64,000 nt of DNA, taken from positions 446,152 to 510,151 of the forward strand of contig NZ_QUEE01000002.1 in the NCBI RefSeq assembly GCF_003477885.1, read 5' to 3'. The DNA comes from Lachnotalea sp. AF33-28. Lineage in GTDB: Bacteria; Bacillota; Clostridia; Lachnospirales; Lachnospiraceae. Every line of letters starts with the position of its first letter. The first letter of the stretch is position 1. The notes under the pieces are model-generated. The model saw only the letters and a list, made by a program, of their open reading frames with translations, searched no databases and was not told the DNA's origin. A program made the position numbers and the translations under genes. Of the stretch, positions 57,439 to 64,000 are shown in pieces.

Positions 57439-58680
57439 TTGGCGGGAAAGATCAGGACTTATATGAGGGGCTGTCTTACGGTAAAGCTGACCGGCTACTC
57501 GCCGGAGCGCTTTTTGAATCTTTGCAGCCGGAACGGGATTGACATCTGGGATCTCGTACATGTGAAAGACCACTATGAATTTAAAATCAGCATCAAAGAT
57601 TTCAGGAAAACCAGAGGGTTCGTGCGAAAATCGAAGGCCAGGCTGATCATACTGGAGCGGTTTGGGCTTCCTTTTTTTTTACAGAGATACCGGAAACGGA
57701 AAATGTTTTTTATCGGACTGGCCATGTGCTTTCTACTTCTTTATACGCTGTCTCTGTTTATCTGGGACATCCATTTTGAGGGCAACTCCACCTATACCAC
57801 GGACGCGCTGATACAGTTTCTGGATGAAAAGGGCGTGCATAACGGCATCTTAAAAGGCCAGCTGGTCTGCGATGACATTGAACAGCTGATCCGCCTGGAG
57901 TACAGGGAGATCACATGGGTGTCCGCACAGATTAAAGGCACCAGGCTGATCATAAATATACGTGAGAATGACCGGCTGATGGATGTGGTGGAGGAACCCT
58001 CCGATCCGTGCGACCTGGTGGCGGCTAAAGACGGCATCATTACGGAGATTGTGACCAGAAGGGGTGTGCCCCAGGTCAAAGCGGGGGATGTGGTGACAAA
58101 AGGCCAGCTGCTGGTATCGGGCCGGGTGCCTGTCATGAATGACAGCGGCGAGGTGGACAGCTATCAGATTGTGCGCGCGGATGCGGATATTATGGCAAAA
58201 ACTTTCTATGAATATTATGACGAATTCCCTGCGTTCGCAGAGAAAAGGGTATATACGGGCAATGTGAAGAAAAAATGGTATCTGCGAATAGGGGAATTCC
58301 TGTTTGCTGTGCCGACGGGCCGCACTAAGTATGAACAATGGGACCAGGTTGGAGAAGAATATCAAATACATCTTTTAGACAGCCTGTATCTTCCAGTTTA
58401 TGCAGGAATTGTGCAAAACAGAGAATACAGATCCTATGAACGCCAGTACACGGAGGAGGAGATCCTGCAGATTGCACAAAACAGGTTAGAAGTTTTTAAG
58501 GAAAATTTAAAGAAAAAGGGGGTTCAAATTATTGAAAATAATGTTAAAATAGATACTAGTGCATTGCGCTGCGTCTCGTCCGGCAGAATTGTCGTAAACG
58601 AGCCCATCGATGCCGAACAAACTTTGGAGCAGCTGGAGGAGATTGACAAACCGGATGAGTCTGATGGAAACAATGATTGA
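57439..58680 (+). CDS. yqfD: Sporulation protein YqfD
   Basis: 413 residues. Soluble N-terminal part (GYSPERFLNLCSRNGIDIWD), one membrane helix at about 93-111, and a long extracytoplasmic part with FEGNSTYTTDALIQFL and IRLEYREITWVSAQIKGTRL, a FtsQ/POTRA-like segment. Required for sporulation in B. subtilis, acting in the mother cell under sigma-E. Start probably TTG at 57439 after GGAGGCGGG. Overlaps phoH. Confidence 0.93.
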   Translation: MAGKIRTYMRGCLTVKLTGYSPERFLNLCSRNGIDIWDLVHVKDHYEFKISIKDFRKTRGFVRKSKARLIILERFGLPFFLQRYRKRKMFFIGLAMCFLLLYTLSLFIWDIHFEGNSTYTTDALIQFLDEKGVHNGILKGQLVCDDIEQLIRLEYREITWVSAQIKGTRLIINIRENDRLMDVVEEPSDPCDLVAAKDGIITEIVTRRGVPQVKAGDVVTKGQLLVSGRVPVMNDSGEVDSYQIVRADADIMAKTFYEYYDEFPAFAEKRVYTGNVKKKWYLRIGEFLFAVPTGRTKYEQWDQVGEEYQIHLLDSLYLPVYAGIVQNREYRSYERQYTEEEILQIAQNRLEVFKENLKKKGVQIIENNVKIDTSALRCVSSGRIVVNEPIDAEQTLEQLEEIDKPDESDGNND

Positions 58681-59626
58681 TATTCCCATGGATCATGAGA
58701 GGAATGTATGCGGGCAGTTTGATGCTTTTATCAAAAAGATTGAGCGCACGCTGCATGTGACAATGGTGGCCAGGGACGGTTCGATTAAAGTGATCGGACC
58801 GGACGATGCGGTAAAAAAGGCCAAGAGTGTATTTTCCAATCTGATCGAACTGTCCAAGCGTGGAAATGTCATCACCGAGCAGAATGTGGATTACGCACTG
58901 TCCCTGTCATTTGAGGAAAAGGATGATAAGATCCTGGAGATTGACAAGGACGTGATTACACGAACGATAAACGGAAAACCTGTAAAGCCCAAGACACTGG
59001 GACAGAAGCAGTATGTGGATCACATAAGAGAAAAGATGATCGTCTTTGGCGTCGGTCCGGCCGGAACAGGCAAGACCTATCTGGCCATGGCCATGGCGGT
59101 ACAGGCGTTTAAGGACAATGAGGTGAACCGGATCATACTGACCCGGCCGGCCATCGAAGCGGGAGAAAAGCTTGGATTTCTGCCGGGCGACCTGCAGAGC
59201 AAGATCGATCCCTATCTAAGGCCGTTATATGATGCGCTGTATGAGATGATGGGGGCGGAGACCTATCTGCACAACGCTGAGAAGGGGCTTATAGAGGTGG
59301 CGCCTCTCGCCTATATGAGGGGACGCACGCTGGATAACGCTTTTATTATACTGGATGAAGCCCAGAACACTACCTCCGCCCAGATGAAGATGTTTCTCAC
59401 GAGGATCGGATTTGGTTCCAAGGTGGTCATCACCGGAGATATGACGCAGAGAGATCTGCCGGCAAACCAGGCCTCCGGCCTGGATGTGGCGCTTAAGGTG
59501 CTGCGCAGGGTGGAGGGAATCGGCGTCATGCACCTCACCAATAAGGATATCGTCAGACATCCTCTGGTACAGAAGATTGTACAGGCATATGAAGAGTACG
59601 AAGGCAAACGGGGAAAACACTCATGA
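58655..59626 (+). CDS. phoH: PhoH-family ATPase
   Basis: 323 residues from the ATG at 58655, which lies inside the yqfD end; further Met codons follow at 58664 and 58673 and none has a strong ribosome site. KH-like N-terminal part, then P-loop GPAGTGKTYLAMAMAV, Walker B FIILDEAQN and TGDMTQRDLP. Gene order yqfD-phoH-ybeY is conserved in Firmicutes. Likely an RNA-related helicase or ATPase. Confidence 0.94.
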   Translation: MSLMETMIDIPMDHERNVCGQFDAFIKKIERTLHVTMVARDGSIKVIGPDDAVKKAKSVFSNLIELSKRGNVITEQNVDYALSLSFEEKDDKILEIDKDVITRTINGKPVKPKTLGQKQYVDHIREKMIVFGVGPAGTGKTYLAMAMAVQAFKDNEVNRIILTRPAIEAGEKLGFLPGDLQSKIDPYLRPLYDALYEMMGAETYLHNAEKGLIEVAPLAYMRGRTLDNAFIILDEAQNTTSAQMKMFLTRIGFGSKVVITGDMTQRDLPANQASGLDVALKVLRRVEGIGVMHLTNKDIVRHPLVQKIVQAYEEYEGKRGKHS

Positions 59627-60120
59627 CCATTGAGATAGAATACGAAAGTAAAATACCGCTGGAACTCCCATATGAGGAGATCATTAAGACCGTGGTGGAA
59701 GCGGCGATGGAATATGAACGCTGCCCCTATGAGGCGGAGGTCAGCGTCACTCTGACCGATAACGAAGGCATCAGGGAGATCAACCGTGATTACAGAGGGA
59801 TAGATGCGCCTACGGACGTTTTGTCTTTTCCGATGATTTCCTACGAAGCGCCTGGAGATTTCTCACAGGTGGAGGACGATGCCCTGGAAAATTTCAATCC
59901 GGAGAGCGGAGAGCTTCTGCTGGGAGATATCATAATCTCCGTGGAAAAGGTGAAGGAACAGGCCGAAAGCTTTGGCCATTCCGAGAAGAGAGAACTGGCA
60001 TTCCTGACCGCCCACAGCATGTTCCACCTATTTGGCTATGACCATATGGCGGAGGACGAGCGGGCCGTGATGGAGGACAGGCAGAGAGAGCTATTAGATA
60101 TCTTGCATATCAATAGATAA
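59623..60120 (+). CDS. ybeY: rRNA maturation endoribonuclease YbeY
   Basis: 165 residues. Zinc site AHSMFHLFGYDHM (three His), preceded by NRDYRGIDAPTDVLSFPM, the family signature. Start overlaps the phoH stop (ATGA). Works in 16S rRNA 3' processing and ribosome quality control. Typical length. Confidence 0.96.
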   Translation: MTIEIEYESKIPLELPYEEIIKTVVEAAMEYERCPYEAEVSVTLTDNEGIREINRDYRGIDAPTDVLSFPMISYEAPGDFSQVEDDALENFNPESGELLLGDIIISVEKVKEQAESFGHSEKRELAFLTAHSMFHLFGYDHMAEDERAVMEDRQRELLDILHINR

Positions 60121-60141
60121 AATGTTGCAAAGGAGATTCAT

Positions 60142-61341
60142 ATGAAAAAGCTTAGTTTATTTTTGGTGCTTGCGATGCTTTTGTCAATGCTGGCAGGCTG
60201 TGCCAAAGCCCCGGCATCGGAGTCGCTGCCCGAAGACACAACGACGCCTGCCACCACACAGGAGGTAACAGAGGCACCGACAGAATCAGAAGAAACCACT
60301 GCTCAAACGGCTGAAGAGACGCAGCCGGCGGGGGAGGACCTGCCGGAGGGCTCCATGAGGAGCCATCTGACCGGCAAGGTTGTTTCCACAGAGATCGGCA
60401 ACCGCCGCCCGGCCGCGATCATGATCAATAATATACAGGCAGCGATTCCCCAGACCGGCATCAGCCGTGCGGATGTCATGTACGAGTGCATGGTGGAAGG
60501 TTCCATAACCAGAATGATGGGTCTGTTTGAGAATTATGACGATCTGGATAAGATCGGGCCTGTGCGCAGCGCCAGAACCTATTTTGTATACCTGGCAGGC
60601 GAATGGAATGCCGTGTATTTGCATTTCGGACAGTGCGATTACGCGAATCTGTATCTAAGCCAGCCCATCACCAACAACTTAAACGGCGTGAAGGGCAGCG
60701 GCGTGGGCGTATACTACCGCACGACGGACAGAAAAGCTCCGCACAACGCGTATACCAGCGCGAAGGGCATCGAGACAGGCATTGAAAAGCAGGGTTATAT
60801 AAAGAATATAGATGAAGAGTACGCGCGCCTCCGCGAGATCTACAATAAGGAGATTCCGGAGACCTATACCGAGCATTTCAAATTCGCGGCAGACGGCGAG
60901 ACCGTGACGCTGGAGGAAGGATTTGCGGCGGATTATGTATATTCGGGATTTAAGTATAACGATGCGAGTTTCGAGTATAATGAGGATGACGGATTATACT
61001 ACCGTTTTCAGTATGGAGCAAAACATATCGATACCATGGATAACAAGCAGCTGTCCTACGATAACCTGATCATCATGTACAGCGAAAAGGATTCCTATTA
61101 CGGCACGCAGTATCTGCAGTTTGATTTATGGTCTGACGGCGACGGCTACTATATCACCAAGGGCAAGGCGATCCCGATCCGCTGGATCAAGGACACGGAG
61201 TGGGGCCCCATGCGGTTTGAGGATAAGGACGGCAACCAGATCACGATGAATCAGGGCAAGACCTTCATCAGCGTTGTGCCTACGGAAAACGAAAAGGACA
61301 CGATCATCGGCAAAGACAAGAATTCTAACGAGATAAATTAA
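60142..61341 (+). CDS. DUF3048 lipoprotein (YerB-like)
   Basis: 399 residues. Lipobox LAGC at residues 17-20, a Thr/Glu-rich linker to about 75, then the DUF3048 pair: RRPAAIMINNIQAAIPQTGI and IGPVRSARTYFVYLAGEW in the N-half, and GPMRFEDKDGNQITMNQGKT at the end. Anchored outside the membrane. Function of the family is not settled; AAAGGAG precedes the ATG. Confidence 0.92.
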   Translation: MKKLSLFLVLAMLLSMLAGCAKAPASESLPEDTTTPATTQEVTEAPTESEETTAQTAEETQPAGEDLPEGSMRSHLTGKVVSTEIGNRRPAAIMINNIQAAIPQTGISRADVMYECMVEGSITRMMGLFENYDDLDKIGPVRSARTYFVYLAGEWNAVYLHFGQCDYANLYLSQPITNNLNGVKGSGVGVYYRTTDRKAPHNAYTSAKGIETGIEKQGYIKNIDEEYARLREIYNKEIPETYTEHFKFAADGETVTLEEGFAADYVYSGFKYNDASFEYNEDDGLYYRFQYGAKHIDTMDNKQLSYDNLIIMYSEKDSYYGTQYLQFDLWSDGDGYYITKGKAIPIRWIKDTEWGPMRFEDKDGNQITMNQGKTFISVVPTENEKDTIIGKDKNSNEIN

Positions 61342-61379
61342 CGGTTCTTACAGCCGCTTATAGGAAGCGGCAGACAAAT

Positions 61380-61439
61380 CAGTACAGTATTCTAAGACGG
61401 GATGAAACCTATCCTGCGGCCGGAATGCTGTACTGTTTT
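61380..61439 (+). terminator. Terminator after the DUF3048 gene
   Basis: CAGTACAGTATTC pairs with GAATGCTGTACTG (12 of 13), followed by TTTTG; a smaller GGGAT/ATCC pairing sits in the loop. Confidence 0.7.
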
Positions 61440-61516
61440 GTGATCTGTACTGTCATCCGCGGGCAGGCTGCTTTCGGATGAAACAAAGGATAAAATACAG
61501 AAAATATGAGGAAAGC

Positions 61517-63184
61517 ATGAGCGAAGCGGCAAAGAGCAAAAGGACATCTAATTTCATAATTCAGGGCAGTATTCTCGCTGCTGCATCGATTATCTGCAGG
61601 CTGATCGGCGTGGTATACCGTGTCCCACTGATGAATATTGTCGGCGAGGAAACGATGGGCGTGTACTCAGCGGCATTTACGATTTATTCGATCGTACTGC
61701 TGATATCTTCTTTGGGCATCCCTACTGCGGTCTCCCGCATGGTGGCAGCCAAGGCGGCGGTTCGCAAATACAAGGATTCCAACCGGATCTTCAAGGGCGC
61801 GCTGCTGTTCGCATTGATCGTGGGTACCTGCGCGGCTCTGGTGATGTACTTTGGAGCGGGATTTTTCGCGGAAAAAGCGCTGAACATGCCCACGGCCAAA
61901 TACGCGATCCGGATGCTGTCCCCCACTGTGATGGTGATGGCATTTTTGGGCGTATACCGCGGCTATTATCAGGGCCTCGGCACGATGATCCCGAGCGCCT
62001 TATCTCAGATTGTGGAGCAGATATTCAATGCGGTCATCAGCATTGCGGCGGCCTATTATCTCTATGCGGAGGGTGCCAAAGCGGACCGGATATTAAATAC
62101 TGACATCTATGCGGTGGCCAGGGGCGCGGAAGGCGCCACCGTCGGCACCGGTGTGGGCGCGCTGGTTGCGCTGATTCTATGCATGCTGATATACCTGCTG
62201 TACCGGAGGGTGCTCAAGCGCCAGATGCGCAGGGACAAAAGCCGTCATGTGGAATCCTATCTGTCGGTATGGAAGACATTGGTGCTGATCCTGCTGCCGA
62301 TCATATTCAACTCGGCGATTTACAACATCAGTTCCCTGATTGACAACTCCATTTTCGGTCATTACACAGAGTTTGTCGGGATCACACAGAAGGAATATCA
62401 GGGTATCTGGGGCTGTTATGAAGGAAAATACCATCTGCTGACCCATGTGCCGATCTCCTTTGCGACAGGTCTGGCAGCGTCCATCGTCCCGGCGCTTACC
62501 AGGGCGGTAGCCAATCAAAACCATACTCAAGTAGCAAATCGGATCAACACCTCCCTGCGTTTTACGATGCTGATTGCCATACCCTCCTGTGTGGGCCTGG
62601 CGGTGTTAGCTGATCCGATCGTAAACCTGCTGTTTCCGGGTAATGAATACAACTCCCTGGCAGTTAATCTGTTATGGATTGGCTGCATCACGGTAGTGCT
62701 GTACTCCTGGTCCACGGTAACCAACGCCGTGCTTCAGGGGCTGAACCGCATGAATGTGCCTGCCAGAAATGCGTTCATCGCACTGGTTTCCCATGTGGTG
62801 ATACTGGCGGTCTGCCTCTGGGTATTCCGTCTTGGTATTCAGGGCGTTGTGCTGGCGGACATCACCTTTGGCCTCACGATGGTAGTGCTGAACATGATAT
62901 CCATATCCCGCTATGTGAAATACAGGCAGGATATGATGAAAAACTATGTGCTGCCTCTGATCTCCTCCTTAATCATGGGAGCCTTTGCCTTTGGCGTGTA
63001 CACGCTGCTCATCAAGCTTGTAAAGCGCAACTGGCTGGCGACGGTCATATCCATAATCGTAGCGGTGATCGTCTACGGAGTGCTGCTTCTTTTGACGAAA
63101 TGCGTGGATGAGGTAGATCTGTACAGCATGCCGAAAGGGAAGACGGTCGTAAACATTGCTAAGAAATTACATTTATTGAAATAA
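61517..63184 (+). CDS. SpoVB-like polysaccharide flippase (MOP superfamily)
   Basis: 555 residues from the ATG at 61517 after GAGGAAAG; an earlier ATG at 61478 gives 568. About 14 membrane helices. IIQGSILAAASIICRLIGVVYRVP and GVYSAAFTIYSIVLLISSLG open the protein, as in SpoVB/MurJ-type lipid-linked precursor flippases. SpoVB proteins serve spore cortex synthesis; several paralogues are usual in Clostridia, so a vegetative cell-wall role is also possible. Confidence 0.88.
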   Translation: MSEAAKSKRTSNFIIQGSILAAASIICRLIGVVYRVPLMNIVGEETMGVYSAAFTIYSIVLLISSLGIPTAVSRMVAAKAAVRKYKDSNRIFKGALLFALIVGTCAALVMYFGAGFFAEKALNMPTAKYAIRMLSPTVMVMAFLGVYRGYYQGLGTMIPSALSQIVEQIFNAVISIAAAYYLYAEGAKADRILNTDIYAVARGAEGATVGTGVGALVALILCMLIYLLYRRVLKRQMRRDKSRHVESYLSVWKTLVLILLPIIFNSAIYNISSLIDNSIFGHYTEFVGITQKEYQGIWGCYEGKYHLLTHVPISFATGLAASIVPALTRAVANQNHTQVANRINTSLRFTMLIAIPSCVGLAVLADPIVNLLFPGNEYNSLAVNLLWIGCITVVLYSWSTVTNAVLQGLNRMNVPARNAFIALVSHVVILAVCLWVFRLGIQGVVLADITFGLTMVVLNMISISRYVKYRQDMMKNYVLPLISSLIMGAFAFGVYTLLIKLVKRNWLATVISIIVAVIVYGVLLLLTKCVDEVDLYSMPKGKTVVNIAKKLHLLK

Positions 63185-63260
63185 AGCGTTTAAAAATAAA
63201 AATTAAGCAGATAATATAACAAGTAATATTTGGCGACACGAGCGCGAGATAGGAGCAGCC

Positions 63261-63860
63261 ATGAAGAAACGTTATATTATCTGCTTATTTTCTATGGTGT
63301 TTGTCTTTTCCTCTGTTTATTACATCAGCTACCGTTATTCTCTGGATCATTTCCGTGCGAAGGAAGCGACAGAAGGGGAAACGAAAGAGATGCAGTATGT
63401 AGCTGCGGAAGCGAACAAAGAGATCATAGTAAAAGAAGGCATGCAGTATATACATGAGATTTACGATCTGGACACAAACAACATCGCAGAGGAGTCCGGA
63501 AAAATACCGATCGCGATGTTAGGATTAAACCGGGAGGCACTGATCCGATATCTGGACGAGCTGTCGGTGCAGACAGAGAAAGAGGACAGCACCTTTATAG
63601 GATACGATCTGATGTCATTTTCAGAAGACCGTCTGGTCATCCGTAAAACGATCGACACAGACAGGGTAAAAACAGGTTACACCCTGACAGAGAGGGATGG
63701 CAAACTGGCGGTATATGACAACGCGACAGGAGAGATGTATTTAGAGACAGAGATAGAAATATCCAAGCTGCCCAAAGAAGAGCAAGAAAAGATAAGAGCC
63801 GGGATAGAGACAGAGAGTATAGACGAGGTATATAATTATCTTGAAAGTTATACCAGTTAG
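63261..63860 (+). CDS. Anchored protein of unknown function
   Basis: 199 residues with one N-terminal membrane helix (about 5-24) and an outside part of about 170, Glu/Lys-rich with beta-type segments (RLVIRKTIDTDRVKTGYTLT). It faintly recalls BofC-type sporulation proteins (MLGLNREALIRYLDEL), but the likeness is too weak to name. AGGAGC precedes the ATG. Confidence 0.7.
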   Translation: MKKRYIICLFSMVFVFSSVYYISYRYSLDHFRAKEATEGETKEMQYVAAEANKEIIVKEGMQYIHEIYDLDTNNIAEESGKIPIAMLGLNREALIRYLDELSVQTEKEDSTFIGYDLMSFSEDRLVIRKTIDTDRVKTGYTLTERDGKLAVYDNATGEMYLETEIEISKLPKEEQEKIRAGIETESIDEVYNYLESYTS

Positions 63861-63893
63861 GGGTATAATGTCCGCGAAGGCAATGAGCAGTGC

Positions 63894-63963
63894 GGAAAAA
63901 CAAATGCGGAGACATCCGCCGGGGAGCTTGCTCACCGACGGATGTCTCCGCATTTGTTTTTCC
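63894..63963. other. Long perfect hairpin near the window end
   Basis: Two 25-bp perfect arms (63894-63918 starting GGAAAAACAAATGCGGAGAC, and 63939-63963) around a 20-nt loop. It begins 33 nt after the preceding stop. Longer than an ordinary terminator although a TTTTT run lies in the 3' arm. The gene or repeat to its right lies outside the window. Confidence 0.65.
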
Positions 63964-64000
63964 ATAGGGCGAAGCCCGCGAGAGAGGCGGAGCGCAGCGG

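Overview
The window looks like chromosome of a spore-forming anaerobic Firmicute, most likely a Lachnospiraceae-type gut clostridium. It carries sporulation genes (spoIVA, yqfC, yqfD, a SpoVB-like flippase), a pyruvate formate-lyase system, strong AGGAGG-type ribosome binding sites, and a mobilizable element of the kind common in gut Clostridia. No rRNA, tRNA or CRISPR array was seen.

Layout. 1-3356 and 14232-22085 form a sugar/hexuronate locus: the end of a solute-binding protein, two ABC sugar permeases, a glycosidase-like gene, a large six-hairpin-type glycosidase, uxuB, uxuA and a divergent AraC-type regulator. The glycosidase-like gene is split by an integrative mobilizable element of about 10.9 kb (about 3352-14233). 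The element has a large serine recombinase, a VirE-type helicase, a CHC2 primase fragment, a MobQ-type relaxase with a matching oriT, small backbone genes, tnpV, two regulators and two AT-rich cargo islands. 22097-25498 is an unusual pyruvate formate-lyase locus: the 690-residue catalytic chain stops before the glycyl-radical domain, which is a separate 79-residue gene, with a 73-residue radical-less look-alike between them and pflA downstream.

25966-41882 holds mostly housekeeping genes: an S41 peptidase lipoprotein, spoIVA, mgtE behind a structured leader with a terminator and a candidate leader peptide, a membrane-anchored MutS-like ATPase, rnhA, an LprI-like protein, tyrS, a 50-residue membrane protein, alaS, rpsU, a P-loop kinase, an acetyltransferase, a cysteine-cluster protein and TfoX C-domain. 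42177-46286 holds MATE and MFS exporters, a small HTH protein and a HIT protein. 46751-57045 is a six-gene operon (MoxR-type AAA, DUF5682, VWA, double-SWIM, small helical protein, giant DUF4132 protein) with the composition of the Escherichia coli yehL/M/P/Q/I cluster, whose function is unknown. 57185-63860 is yqfC-yqfD-phoH-ybeY, a DUF3048 lipoprotein, a SpoVB-like flippase and an anchored unknown protein.

Scattered through the intergenic space are at least two families of structured repeats. One is a palindrome of about 207-211 bp with 8-bp flanking duplications (28999-29209, 46376-46582, plus solo ends), behaving like a MITE. The other is a hairpin-rich repeat (34460, 39217, 41994). The strongest candidates for something under-described are the split pyruvate formate-lyase, the yeh-like operon, the MITE family and the mgtE leader. 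All family assignments were made by reading the sequence; no database search was run.
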